Shown here piece by piece: positions 11,048 through 23,799 of a stretch of DNA of 64,000 nucleotides. Where the stretch lies: positions 608,537 to 672,536 of the forward strand of contig JXTB01000005.1 in assembly GCA_002914805.1 (NCBI GenBank), read 5' to 3'. Each line of letters starts with the position of its first letter. Within the stretch, counting starts at the first letter, position 1. The notes beneath the pieces are model-generated. The model was not told the origin of the DNA. It ran no database searches and worked only from the letters and a program-made list of their open reading frames with translations. Both the position numbers and the translations under genes were made by a program. The DNA is from Parasponia andersonii. Lineage: Eukaryota; Streptophyta; Magnoliopsida; Rosales; Cannabaceae.

Positions 11048-12818
11048 TGTTGGGATTTTGCCCTAAACAGAAGATTTCCAATTTTACCCTTTTGAGTATA
11101 AATAACTATCTCTTATATGAAATTATGATATTTGCTAGATTTAACTATCTTAGTTGAATAGTTTATTCATCTGAAAAAGATTCCATGACTTTATATGTGT
11201 ATAAAGAAACAAACATGATTAAGTGTTAATTATGGAGAGACTTGTTTCTTTATCTAAGTCTAAATGAAGTAGTTTACAATCTGTAAATAAAGCTGGAATA
11301 CTTTATTTACTATGAGTTATAGTATTTATCTATCTCAACGGGAATGATGTGTTTCAAATCATTGAAGTATCTGACTTCTGATAGAAACACTAATACAACA
11401 TAAACAAGTTATGTGTATTAAACTAGACCAGGTAATATAAAGAATTAGAGTGCCGTAACTCAATTATTATATTATTACAAACTAGCTCTTAGCATATAAA
11501 TCTTAATCCTTGATGTTTGACTGGACTTGCTTTCATGGGTTATAGCCTTTTGATTTGTTAAAAGACTAATCTCTATGAAGTTAGAGGTGAACTCTGGCAT
11601 ACTGGAGATTATGGCTTATGAATTGATGGGAACACCAAATAGTTAAGGACACTATACATTAATACCACTTTAGGTTCTTTCAAGATTCATGGAATAATTA
11701 AATCTAAGATCTTAGTATTCACTTTGTGAATTGGTTGATAATTTTGTCTAAATGGCCATTGAAAACAAAATTATCGACAACATTATTCCTTGATAGAAAG
11801 ATGGTAACTTAAAGGTAAATAGGTTTTGGAGGGGTATTACGGTAATTTCACCTATCCAACTACGACATTGTATAGGGATTATATATGTGGTATAGAATAT
11901 GCTAGATGGATCGGTTAATCAAGGTTAGTTGATTAAATCTTTATAAAAGGCATGACATTTAATCTAAGAGTGTAGTATTAGGCCTTTAGTGGAGTGTCCC
12001 ATTTACTAATAATATTTATATAAATACCATAATAAGAGTTATTATGTATTTATTATATTATTGGAGCTTAGATTATTTGGATCCATTAGGTCGCTTGTCT
12101 AGCTCAATTAAGCTCATTAATTGGTTGGTAGTATTTGTGAAATAAGTTTCATGATACTATGTAAAATAATGATTCTACACAGAAGTTGGTATTTTTATAA
12201 ATAAGTTTCATAAGGCTCAAATTGGAGAACAAGCTCAATCCTAATTGGAGTAGGGTTAGCAGTTTTTGGTCCCATATATATAAGATATATGAGAGGAAAA
12301 CTACACAGTAACTCATAAGGAGTCACACGCATAAGGCATAGGGAGAGAGAGAGATTTCGGCCAACCTAGGCTAAGGGAGAGAGAAAAATGTTTCTTACAA
12401 TCTCAGAGTCTCATCTCACATCCCGGTGTTCCATAGGATCAAGAAGGCCTTCTTGATCGTTTTCCAACGAAGGTTTCGACTTGATGCCCACTCGCTTCGT
12501 CAACTAAGAGCAAGAGCATAGACAAGAAGATCTAGGATTGGAGGTTTGATCACCATTAAGAAGGAGATCAAGGAGGAACACGCTACAAGAGGTAAACCCT
12601 AATATCATCTCTAGGGTTTTGTATCTAGATTTAATTTATATTGTACGTGATTCTGTATATGATGCATGTGTATTATATGGTTATGAAAACTGTTTTCATA
12701 TAAAAATTTTAAAATCTAAATCCGCTAATTTTTCCGCTGCGTTCATGATATGATCATGTATTTTTCCATATCTGTATACATGCATGATTTTCCTAAGTGT
12801 TAAGTCAATTTACCAACG
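11048..12818 (+). mobile_element. solo LTR (1.77 kb) nested in Copia element, TSD CTCAC
   Basis: Starts TGTTGGGATTTTGCCC and ends TTTACCAACG. The five bases before (11043-11047) and after (12819-12823) are both CTCAC. It has a TATA-like 'ATATATAAGATAT' region followed by a GC-richer leader at about 12340-12600 and the 'TTTCCGCTGCG' block near the 3' end. It shares layout and short blocks ('GTGCCGTAACTCAA', 'GGATCCATT-GGTC') with the solo LTRs at 39983 and 59901, so it belongs to a related long-LTR family. No internal region remains, as expected after LTR-LTR recombination. Confidence 0.85.
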
Positions 12819-13199
12819 CTCACTTAGCATGTACTTCTCTGGATAAGATAAAATAAGGAAAAGGAATAATGATAGAGAAGTTGTAGTTGTGTCTTTATAG
12901 CATAAAGTGCAAAAGAAAACAAAATAAAGAATTTGTCTATTTCTTTTGCAAAAGGGCTATATATATAATCTTTATAAATTTAAAATAATTACCTCATCAA
13001 GTTAATTTTACATATTAAGAGATATGGTACAAAAGTACAAGTTAATTAAAAGAATTTCTCTATTATATGACACAAGCTTTTTTTATATATCTCTTAATAA
13101 GAAATTAATTTTCTTGTGCCAGATGAAATTCTTAACCTACTTAACTTAACAAACTTTAAAATTTATGTTAAGCATATTAAGGAATACAAACAAACATAA

Positions 13200-15545
13200 A
13201 GAAATCAGGTATCAACAGGAGTTTCTATATCTTAGAGTTACTTTATACTGATGCAGGCAGACCATTCCCTATGATTTTTAGGAATGGCCAACAGTATTAC
13301 ATTATATTTATAATGATTATTCTTATTAAGAATACCTATTTTAGTTCATAAGAAGTCTCAATGTCTGGATGTGTCTAAGGTTTTCAATACTGAAGTTGAA
13401 ATTCAACTAAGCTAGAAAATTAAAGCTGTTAAATCTAATCGTATTGCAAGATAAGACGGATAAAGTTAATAACATCTAGAATCCTTCACTCAGTTCTTAG
13501 AGACATATAGAATCATCCCACAATATGAAACACCAGGAAAATCTAGTATAAATAGTATTGTTATGTGATAATAAAGCAAACTTAAAGACATGATAAGAAG
13601 TATAATTAATCATTATTCTTTATTTAAATCACTTTAGGAAAGAAACTTAAGAACTGCAGTATACATATCAAACAAAGCTTCCACTAAAGATATAGCTAAA
13701 ACCTCATATGCGTTATGGACAGGCACAGAGCTTAGTATTATGTACTTGTATATGTAAAGTTGTCCAACTAAGGTCAAGCTATATAGGCTATATGGAAAGT
13801 GATTAGACTTAAGAATTTTAGCAACTATTTCATTAGGCACTTTGAAAAGTTAAGAGGTTTCATCTTTTATGATACCTTTAATAAATTCTTTTCAAAATGG
13901 GAAAATATAAATTCTTTGAGTATGATAAGTTTGGGAGGAGAAAATGTTGAGAATATTATCTTTGAGGAGGAATTCATTTCTCTTCCTTCAGTTGCAATTG
14001 AAAATGCTCAAATTTTAGGATTCTACACCTGAAATTATTCAAGATACTAATTTGGATCAAGACAATATTCAGCAACTTCCTATCCAAAATAAGGAAGTTT
14101 TTCCAAAAAAGTAAACTCAACAACCTCAAGAGAAAGTGCCATTAACTAAATCTACTAGGGAAAAGAGAAGTACAACTTTAGATATTTTTGTATTAATCTC
14201 TAAGAACATATATTTAATATGGGAATAGAAAATGATCCAATTATTTTCACTCAAGCTAAAACAATGTTTTAACTCTCAAAGTAGATTGATGACATAAAGC
14301 ATGAAATAAAATCCATAAAGGACAATGATGTTTAAGATTTTTTCAACATTTAAGTTCATATAGTTCCTATGGTTTCGCTCCAAAGGAAGGCATTATTTAG
14401 AAAGAGATTTTCTCTTCAGTTTTAATAAAAGACTCTTTCATGACACTTTTGATACTAGTAACTCATTATATTTTGGAGTTACATTAGGTGAATTTAAAGA
14501 CTACTAGTTTCTTGTTAAGATATTATAGATTCTATCTAGTCATTTTTTCGTTTGGTTTTGAGAAAAATTCGTTTAATGGTTTTATATATCACAAGTTTAG
14601 TAGGAGTAAGTTTATTTTCTTGATTTTATATGTCAATGACATATTTTTAGCTAAAAATGGTATAAGTTTATTGTACAAAACTAATAAATTTCTATCAAAA
14701 GATATTGATGTAAAAGATCTTGGGGATATCTCTTTTGTATTAAGGAATATAGATACGTTGAGATCATTCCTGATGTACCTTTTAGGATATTACAAAAGAG
14801 CTACATCGATAAGGATTATATTGCAGGAGATATGTATTGATAAAGGGTGATAAATACAGTCTCAGTCAGTATCCATAATGATATTGAGATTAAGAAAATA
14901 CAGAAATTCTCTTATGCATCGACAAGAAGGAATCTTATGTATATTCAAAATTGTTAGGTAGATTATAACCCGCATATGGATCATTAAATTGCAACAAATA
15001 GGTTATGTAGAATTTAGAGAGAATATTAATTTATGTGCTCACTTATCAGAAATCAAAAAATTTTAGAGATCATTGGGTATACCGATTCTTCTCTTCTTGG
15101 ATGCCTAGTAGTTAAAGATCCACTTCTGGTGACATATATTTACTAAATGTCGGAGGTATTTAGAAGAGTGTTAAATAAACGCTTACAACTTCTTCTACTG
15201 CAAAGTATATATAAATCTTGTTATAAAGTATCAATTTAGGGAATATAACTCTAGAATTTTATCTCTGGGATGTAAGGTGTGTTTGATGGTTTTAAAAGAC
15301 CATTAAAGAATTATTGTGATAATTGAGCCATATTGTTGTATTCTAATAATAGCAGAAACTCTTAAAGTCAAGGCACATAGACTTTAAGTTATCTATTGTT
15401 AAATAAAGAATTCAGAGTTGACAAATATCTAAGAAATATGTAAATACAACCTCCATGATAGTGGCCACTCACCAAAGATTTATCGCTAAGATGTTTTCAT
15501 GAGTATATTGCTCACAATATTGTTGTATTTTAAAGATGTACAGTT
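13200..15545 (+). pseudogene. Copia pol relic (integrase end, RT, RNase H)
   Basis: Pieces appear in Copia order. 'IFEEEFISLPS' and 'STREKRSTTLDIFV' mark the integrase-RT linker (about 13950-14200). 'FIYHKFSRSKFIFLILYV' with the following 'NDIFLAKNG' and 'DVKDLGD' mark the RT palm (about 14580-14730). A weak tail resembling the Copia pol C-terminus ends near 15540. The region is heavily broken and carries no intact gene. The element belongs to the Copia superfamily; the lineage is not settled. Confidence 0.75.
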
Positions 15546-16040
15546 TCAGTAGGAGTTTGTAGTTTAGTTTGGATGTTCATTAGTGACACTTATTCCTTAT
15601 TTAATTTCTGCAAAAATATAGTAGATAGATTTTTATATAAACTCTGAATTCAAATATAATATTTATCATATTATTATCTTTCAAACTGTAGTTTAAGCAT
15701 AAAGTTTAGAGTAATACATTAAGAGGAAAGACTAAAGTTGATTTTACTTCAGTTTAAAGTATGACCGAATGGAAATAGGTATGTAAAATCACTTTTTGTG
15801 TAATTTTTATGTCATTTATCCGTACTTGATCTGTGTCATTACGTGTATCGATTTAGTAATCATTGATGAGTTTAGTTGCTTACCTAAGTGTAATGAAGGC
15901 TGCTTAAGTTTCATGTAGATATACAAGATGGTTCAGATTGTCTTAAGAAGTAATTTCTTAACAAACAACAATAAAGTACGTAATCAAGTTTACATTATAT
16001 AATTGTTTTGAGAAAAACCTATACAGCCAAAGTTGGAGAT

Positions 16041-16552
16041 TGTCGGATTGTACACGTATAGCCTAATATGGGCCATAGGTTTTTAAATAACAATTATATA
16101 TATTAGGGCTATCTAATTAAGTGGGGCCAATTAAGTAATCTAATTATAGACTCAAGAAACTACTAATTTAGTATAGGTTGTGTAATATATAGTTACCTAA
16201 TATTAGACCAATAAAGATTGATGAGGTCTCTATTGGCTGTCAGTATATAAAGACATAACTATTAAGATTTTGGTCCCTAAGCCAAATATAACGTACGCTC
16301 TTCTCTTCTGTCTCTATTAACAGAGAGCGATCTCATTGAGTATATATAGAGTATTCTGATTGTGGAAGACTTTTTACCCTCAGACTCTAATTAATTAATC
16401 GATTAACATTAATGTGATCACATCATTTGCTATCAAATACCATGGATCTAGGTTAGTCACTAGTTTTCTCTCAACAAATATTTTCCTAGTAATTTAGCAT
16501 AATAGATTCTAGAATTATATTTGGTTTAACAATCAATTAAATATATCCAACA
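16041..16552 (+). repeat. 3' LTR of Copia element (8.6-16.6 kb)
   Basis: 512 bp, TGTCGGATTGTACACG...ATCCAACA, homologous to 8643-9139. It is preceded by a short purine-rich tract (AGTTGGAGAT) in the position of the polypurine tract. Confidence 0.9.
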
Positions 16553-16562
16553 ATATATATAT

Positions 16563-16795
16563 GGTTGCCAATTCAATAGGTATTTTTCTTTTTTTACCTA
16601 TGGGTGAGTATTTTTTTTTAACTGTTAGATCACCATTCAATGACTATAATGTAGTGCATGAAAAGACGTGTATCATTAATGCTCTTTCTCTCTCTTACTT
16701 TTTATAATAAAAAAAATGTGTATGTTAAATTTTCATTAGACAAATTGATACCTATATATAGGTAAAAAAAAAAAATACCTACTCGATTGGTGTCC
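16563..16795 (-). mobile_element. MITE copy 2 (TA-tract-associated family, reversed)
   Basis: 233 bp with terminal inverted repeats (GGTTGCCAATTCAATAGG at the left; the complement of the right end reads GGACACCAATCGAGTAGG), each continuing into a T-run. The internal sequence is the reverse complement of the 18315-18561 copy. It sits immediately downstream of the Copia 3' LTR and is flanked by TA repeats on both sides. Confidence 0.85.
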
Positions 16796-16875
16796 TATAT
16801 ATATATATATATATATAGAGGTTGCTAATGAAGTAGGTATTTTTTTTTCACTTAATGTGTGTGTGTATATATATA
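16796..16875. repeat. TA tract plus partial MITE end
   Basis: A TA run (about 16796-16816) is followed by 'GGTTGCTAATGAAGTAGG' and a T-run. This matches the terminal repeat of the MITE family but breaks off into a GT/TA microsatellite. Confidence 0.6.
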
Positions 16876-17470
16876 TATATCTCAAACGTAAAGAGGCGTT
16901 GTGGGGATATTTCCACTGAGCCGTTCTGATATAAAATTCAAAGCCCATTTTGCGAATTTCCATTTTTGGCGATAGATGTGTGCATAGCCCTTGTATACAT
17001 TTTGTGCAACAGGACACAATGTTGTATATGTATCACCTATTATAATTTAATCTGTAGACTAATATTGCTTTCTCTTTCTATTTCCTGAACCCTACCCAGA
17101 CCATGGTAAAGGTGACAGTCGATCTTCGCTATTCACAGTCGTTTTCCGTAACATATGGACTAGAGTAATTCCAAGGAGGAATCGATGACGAAACTGCCGG
17201 TTAGAACTGACGAATCGATTCTAATTGGGACGAATCGACGGTGAAATTTTGGGTTGCATTTTTTGACCCAAAAGCTGCTCAATCTTAGAATTTATAGGTT
17301 TGAAAATTAGTCAGGTTAACTTGCCTTATGGTTTGTAGGCATAATTTTAGATTTTTTAAATCTTTTTTCCCTAATTTTTGGACTTTGACATAATACATAT
17401 TTAAAATAAACACTAAAAAAAAGAATAAACCTAATTCAGTTAGGTCGGGTTACTTTGAGCGGGTTATGCA
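16876..17470. other. intergenic
   Basis: No gene is recognised. A short GC-richer piece with repeated 'GAATCGA'/'CGACG' motifs lies at about 17115-17240. Confidence 0.4.
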
Positions 17471-18314
17471 TGTCACGACCAGAAATCTAAGATCGTCACT
17501 TTTGTTAATTTTAAGTTGAAATAGAGATAAATAATGATTTTTCAAAATTCCAAAAAATTAAGTACTTAAAATTTTAGGTTTAAGTTCTCAAAAGTGAGTA
17601 AATTATAAAATCATAAAACTTTCTATTTATTTAAATTTCTCAAGAAAAACCTTTATTTAAAATTTAAATAAATTCTAAATAATTAGTTTAGAAACTTTTA
17701 TTAAATCATGAAGTTTAGTGAAATAGTTCAACCTAAAACCTTAGACTTAAAAGACCAAATCATTTATATAAAATCATTTGTATTTCTAAATACTCAATTC
17801 AATGGCAAAATCATTTTCATACATTCACTTGGTAAATATACTATTATTGACTAAATAAATTTGACATAGAAAGAAAAAGATGATATAAAATAGGAATCAA
17901 CCATTGAAGATATAGGAAATGACATATATATATCAAATAAGCTTGTCAAGCCATCAAGACAATCATCCCAAAATAACTCAACACTGGAAAATGGGAGGAA
18001 ATAGAGGGATGAGCACGTGAATGCTTAGTAGAGATTTAGTTACAGGTTTTTAACCAGTATAAATGCTTACTTTCAAGGTCCTATACAGTCAATGAAATAC
18101 TCAAACAGTTTTACTGAATCCAATTAAAAATTATCGTCCAAAGATTTAAATCTTCCAAAAACTTATAAAATAACATCTCAAAACAGAAATCATTTTCCAA
18201 AGGTTCAAAAGTTCTAAACTATTATAAAATATCATATCAAATCCAGTATATATCTATTTAAGTCTTCATAAGTACATTCAATTCTACTTAATTCTTTAAT
18301 GTCTAATATATATT

Positions 18315-18561
18315 GGGCACCAATCCAGTAGGTATTTTTTTTTTTTTTTTTACCTATGCATAGGTATCAATTTGGCCAATAAAAATTTAGTATGCATATT
18401 TTTTTATTGTAAAAAGTAAGAGAGAGAAAGAGCATTAATGATGCACGTCTTTTCATGCACTTCATTATAGTCATTGGATCACCGTTAGATGGTGATCCAA
18501 TGGCTAAAAAAAAAATACCTACCCATAGGTAAAGAAAAAAAATACCTATTGGATTGGCAAC
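18315..18561 (+). mobile_element. MITE copy 3 (TA-tract-associated family, best preserved)
   Basis: 247 bp with terminal inverted repeats of about 25 bp (GGGCACCAATCCAGTAGG and the complement GTTGCCAATCCAATAGG, both running into long T-runs). It contains a perfect internal hairpin with 12-bp arms CATTGGATCACC (18472-18483) and GGTGATCCAATG (18491-18502) around a 7-nt loop. It is flanked by TA-rich sequence on both sides and has no coding capacity. Confidence 0.9.
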
Positions 18562-19423
18562 TATATATATTATATATGTAAGTTCCAGCCATCTATATGA
18601 TGACTGTGAGTTTTATTGTAGTCATCTATTTGATGACCGTGTGTTTTCTTTTTTTTTTTTCCTTTTAATATTATTATTTTTTATATTCCAGTGTTTTGTT
18701 AAACACCGTAATTCTAGTGTTTTTTTGAAAACATCGTGATTCCGTCAGTGCTGTGTGAAACATATATGCAATATAATATTATATGAATGATATGAATCAA
18801 AATATGTGTTTTTTAACAAATTCTCAGACAGACCATATAATATTTTTAATTTAACCTAAGTTCATATCACAAAATTAAATTCTAATTTTATTTAAATTTT
18901 TTACAAATTTTCGGCAACATAATAGCCATTTTCAATAAATTCTATAAAGTCCAATTCCAGCAGAAAAAAAATTCTAAAACAATATATATATATATATATA
19001 TATGGCACGCAAATCAGTGTAACGTACCTCTCAAGTAGTTTATTTATCGATTTATCTCAAAATATGTATAGGTCACATTCTTACCAAATATTTCACCAAA
19101 TTCTATATTTATTCAAAATATGTGAAAATCATAATTAAACCAATGTTAAGATCAAGTAATTAAATTTTTACCTCAATCGAGTGACTAGATAGAGCTATAG
19201 TGCTATCGAGAGCATTTGATGTCATTTGGCAGTCGTTTTTTCAATAGAGTTTCTAATGAAGAAATAGATATCTCTACTGAAATTCTAGCACCCAAATTAG
19301 TTAAGTTAGATATATAACTTGACCGATTTGGACTCGAGTCGAACCCGAGCTCATGGCATGCAAAACTAGACAAATTTAAGTCGTTAGATTTTTATTTTCG
19401 TGCCCATCACTAAACATAGTCAT

Positions 19424-19436
<13 letters not shown>

Positions 19437-19464
<28 letters not shown>
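19437..19464. repeat. (AT)n microsatellite
   Basis: About 14 uninterrupted AT units inside the probable solo LTR. Confidence 0.9.
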
Positions 19465-20001
19465 CAAAATTCTCATTTTTACGAGTATATCATAAATATG
19501 ATATTTATTTTACAATCTTATGGTCGGATTGAAATTTTTTTAATACAAAATTAAAATAACTCAAAATTATAAAAAGTGGCAAAATCAAATCCGAGCAGTA
19601 TAGAATCAAGATATATATACCACATGAAAGTTGGTGAGGAGACGAATCCGAAGCCACTAATTTCGACCCCTATCATTGTCAGAATCGTCGCTGGCAGCCA
19701 CTTTTCTGCGCAACTATTCTTCACCATTGTTGGTGATCCAAAGCTCCAGCAGCTGTGAGACTCGAGCTGCAAGGTTTTTGAGGATGACGACTTCGACTTT
19801 GGTGGTGATACAGCTCCATTCGGCCGAGAGAAGCTTTGTTCAGCGGCAGTTACCGTTGGGCACAGTAAAAAAGAAGAAGAAGTTGAGGGAGAAGAGAAAG
19901 AAAAAGAGTAAAATATATATATATATAAATAATCTATTTTTTAAGAAAAAAAATTAATGATCAAATGACCAATTTATCCTTTAAAGTCTTAGGTGTTTAC
20001 A

Positions 20002-21195
20002 ATACAAACTATCATACTTGACCGATATAATTTCGAGTTGGCATTTATTAACTCGAATTTAACTCGGATTTCTTTTTGATCAGCTTATTCTTATTGGTCT
20101 GATTATAATATTTTCTGCGCTACTAGTTATAGAACAAAAGAAAATAATAAAGTGCCTTAGAACAAAGAAATTTTATGTGATTCGACCAAAGATTTGCCCA
20201 TGTCCTCCGATATTTTCTAGCGTTGAGTGTACAATTTGACTAGTTTCAAATTTCAATAGTCAAGATTTTACGTGTCCTAAATTTTTCATGTCCTCTCATC
20301 GGGATACTTTGTGGTAATCTGAACTCGTAGGTCACAGAAGTCGCGAAAATAGTATGCATGACATATCCAACCAAAGTTTTAAGATTATAATTTTTTTAGC
20401 TGCTCTCTTTCTCTAGGGACTCCCTCTTCTACCTCTCTTATTTTAACATATCTCTCTAGATTTCAATCCCATTGGTAGGGGATCTCTCCATCACGGGATT
20501 TTTCTTTTTTTGTTGTATTTATTTTCTGTTTAATTAATCCTTCTTTTTAAGGGAATTTATATGCTGCCACAAATTTAAATATATGTATATTTTATTCCAT
20601 TTGATCCTATATCTGTGTAGTTTTATATATTTTTATTATTTTTAGGTATTTTTTTGTAGTTTTTATTTATATCTGAAACTTATAAAATCCATATTTGAAA
20701 ATTTTATCCTACCTTAGATTGATTTCTACAAAAAAATTGTAATACTCACTATTGAAAGAATCCATTCTAGATGAAATGAAATAGATAATAATTTAAAAGA
20801 GCAAAAGGAATCTCTCATGGAGCTCGAGAATCTCTTATTGGGTGTTGTGTCACGTTCTTAATCATTTGTAAAATTCGATGGATGCAGCGTGATTACAATG
20901 CATGAATTTCATTTTTGTTTTTTAAAAATTATTAATCCACACTACTAACCAATAAAACTTCTCTAATTGATAAATGTGTTTTTCTTTCGCATGACTATTT
21001 AACTTTCATCTAACTGAGTAGTAATTAATTTGTTGCGTTTGGTGGGTGATGATAAGAAGAGGGGTGCTGCTAATGTATTATTAGCATTTGTACATGTACA
21101 ATAGAGGACCAAATAATATATATGGCCTGTGGTTATACCACCTCAAATTTAATCAATGATCTGAGTACTTAAAGCTGTGGGTTACTTTTAATACG
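20002..21195. other. intergenic, AT-rich
   Basis: I see no coding, RNA or transposon signature over about 1.2 kb up to the start of the Tat element. Confidence 0.5.
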
Positions 21196-22021
21196 TGTGG
21201 GACCCGTTCCCAAAATCATACACTACGTGGACGATTAAACGGCAGAACAGGTCACAAACGGGGCCCATCATCTGACAGGTGTCGAGAGTGATTAGCTAAA
21301 GACCACGCGGGTCACACATGATACCATATCGGTCATTGGGCTATCCGAGGTTAGGGTCGAGCCCATCGCAGACCCAGGATAGACTCGGCCCAGTCCGACC
21401 CTTACCTCGACAGCTGGGGGGTCGGAAGCCCCAAGGGTCTTCCACAAGAATACAATGAAAAGCAACTCACAATTCCAGACCCAGACAGAGCATTTAATGC
21501 GATCTTGGATAGGTGTGCGCAAGGGACAAGCCATCCTGACAGAACGACGATTTATCCAAATCTCACCCCTGAGAGACTCAAGTCATATGAGGCGGCGGAA
21601 ACTAGGCTACAGCGATACAGAGGAGATCACGGTAATCTCGGCCCGTGACCTCTGGAAAAAACTTTGAGGAAAAAGGTATTTAGATCTGAGATTGAGAACC
21701 GGGTGGTTCATAATCTCAGGACTATATATATATGAGTCATGCATTCCCGAGAAGAGGCATGTATGCATACAAAAAGAGATATTTAAAAGTTTACGAACAA
21801 GAAACAAAGATATACTCATATAGAACTAAATCCTTGCTATCCTGAATCAAAAAAAGACCATTGACTTAAGCATCCAAGAGCCTTTGTAGGTGGCCACCCC
21901 TGCCTCTCCGACCTTGCCTGAAGTTCAGAGCACTTTGGAATAGCAAGGACACGTGGACAGTTAGAGGACAGCATCAGCAGTTCAAAGACACATAGATGGC
22001 TGGTGAGAAACCGATCCAATA
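21196..22021 (+). repeat. 5' LTR of Tat element
   Basis: 826 bp from TGTGGGACCCGTTCCC to CCGATCCAATA, matching 32663-33488. A TATATATATATG box at about 21723-21735 could be the promoter. Confidence 0.93.
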
Positions 22022-22022
22022 G

Positions 22023-22042
22023 TTTGGCATCGTCTGTGGGAA
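22023..22042 (+). other. primer binding site of Tat element
   Basis: TTTGGCATCGTCTGTGGG follows the LTR. The TTGGC-NN-CGTCTGTGGGAA block is the usual primer-site region of plant Tat-type Gypsy elements. Confidence 0.75.
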
Positions 22043-22079
22043 ACGATTTAGCATGAGAAAAAGAGTAGGAGACTCACGA

Positions 22080-23790
22080 TCGTGCTCTCTCCGAACAAAA
22101 GGCCATACAACGTCGAATGGTACTCTTGAGGATGATAAGCAGGAGCACACGTCTCGACGCCGAAGGAAGCTCCCGAGAAACACGATCAGATCTGGAGCAT
22201 AAGCTAAATCAGATACTCACCGCCCTGACGGAAGCAAACCGGAAGGCGGAGATGGCCCACGAGGCCATCTTGGGTTTAAGGAACAAAGTCGCAAAGGTGC
22301 GCAGAGACAATGTCTGCCTCGAAGGGCTACTGGCAAGTGAAGCCAGGAGCTAGCGGAGAGAAGATTTTGACGAAGAGGTCCAACAAGAATTCGAAAGCTA
22401 ACCGTGAGGGGAAGTCCCCGCCCCATCCGATCGCGGATGCAGGGGGCGGCAAAGCCAGACGAGAACCCTCCAAACTGGGGCAACGATGGGCAAAAGACGC
22501 CATGGAAGCCTAGGAGGTACGCCTTTTGACTGGAATCAAGAAATAATGGCGGAGTTGAATATGAGACTCGGGGCCCATCACAGCCAGACCCTCGATGATC
22601 TGGCAGAGCAAACTGTACGAGGGATCAACCAGACGGCCTTCGCCGACAGGATCTAGATGGAGCCCAGGCCGAGAGATTTCATGACCCCGACCTTCAAGCC
22701 ATTCGAGGGGAAAACTGATCCTCTCGATCACATATATCACTTTCAATAGAAGATGGCCTTGGAAACTAGGAACGAGGCTGTGACCTGTAAAGTCTTCTCT
22801 ACGACCCTGGTGGGACCAGCTCTGCTATGGTTCAGACAGCTCCCAGAGAAATTCATAAACGGGTTCGAAAATTTCTGCAAACTTTTTCTAAAGCAGTACG
22901 CGGATGCCTGGAGACAGCAAAAAACCATGCGAGACCTTGACCGGAGTAGGCCGCAGATAAGCCCCCGAGAGAGTACCTGTCGTATTTTCTGGAGGTGATG
23001 TCCCTAGTTCATAACGACGACTCGGTCCAAGCCATAGGCTCGTTCGTTAGGAGCCTGCAGTCAAGATCAATGCTATCGAACCATCTCCTTTTGAATCCGC
23101 CACGATAACAACGTCGCTAGTATAAACCCTAGCCCCGCAAGGAGTGAAGAGGCCCTCACCGGACCAAGAGCCGACTCCGAAACAGGAAACCCCCATTCGA
23201 GGCAGTCAAAAAGATGGCAAGAGGAGGAAGATGCCCTGCGACCCTCTGCCGAAGTATGAGCTCAACACGCCGATCAATATGGTCTATCTCTAAAACAGGG
23301 ACAGGGGCATCTTCAAAGACCTGCCCAAATCTAGCGTCCCTGAGCACATGAAGAACAGGAACAGGTACTGCCAGTTTCACAAAGACTATGGGTATGACAC
23401 CATCCACTGCTGCAACCTTTACGCACAGGTCATGATGGCGATCTATGCCAGTAGGTTGAAACAGTATGTGAAAACTGGTGGAACTCAGCCGCAGGAAGAC
23501 GTCTCCAGGCCTGAAAAGGGATAGCAGACCCAAGCCTCTGGGTCAGGAGAGCAGACCCTGAGGATAGTGCCGACCATTATGGGCAGGCCAGAGCTGACCC
23601 AGGATCAAGAGGAGAAGGAAAAATGCCTCAAAAGGGCTGAAGGAAGGGTGAAGCGCCTGAGGGGGATGGGCCATTCCGTCAATCATTTGATGATGGGAGA
23701 AAGCCACGCCTCTGCCGCCCCCATCATTTTCACCCAGCAAGATTTGACCATAGTACGCCTACCTCACGACGACCCCTTGGTGATTAAACT
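22080..23790 (+). pseudogene. Tat gag region
   Basis: Gag-like pieces on the plus strand. An N-terminal helix-rich part (SDLEHKLNQILTALTEANRK, about 22180-22240) comes first. Next is the conserved retrotransposon gag core with 'TFKPFEGKTDPLDHIYHFQ' (about 22690-22745) and 'VGPALLWFRQLPEKFINGFE' (about 22810-22870). A C-terminal part leads into the protease. The capsid-like protein would package element RNA. The region is broken in a few places. Confidence 0.8.
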
Positions 23791-23799
23791 GTAGATCAG

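Larger units (their letters stand above)
8643..16552 (+). mobile_element. old Copia LTR retrotransposon with nested solo LTR
   Basis: Paired LTRs (8643-9139 and 16041-16552) both begin TGT(T/C)GG and end CCAACA. An initiator-Met-type primer site follows the 5' LTR, and pol relics lie at 13.2-15.5 kb. The flanking 5-mers are AAATA and ATATA (4 of 5 match). The LTRs differ at roughly one base in ten over the first 80 bases I compared, so the insertion is old. The internal coding region is broken in many places. A 1771-bp solo LTR of another family is inserted at 11048-12818. Confidence 0.85.
17471..20001 (+). mobile_element. probable solo LTR, Gypsy-like (TGTCACGACC start)
   Basis: The stretch begins TGTCACGACCAGAAATC and ends CTTAGGTGTTTACA. 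Both are common at the ends of long plant Gypsy LTRs. The five bases before are ATGCA and after are ATACA (4 of 5). Length is 2531 bp including a MITE inserted at 18315-18561. The interior is AT-rich with a GC-richer, purine-rich portion at about 19580-19910. No second LTR or coding domain is seen. Confidence 0.5.

Noticed and set aside
21607-21819. 70-codon minus-strand ORF in the Tat 5' LTR, repeated at 33073-33285
   Set aside because: It appears twice only because it lies in both LTRs. Its composition follows the LTR DNA and no domain is seen.
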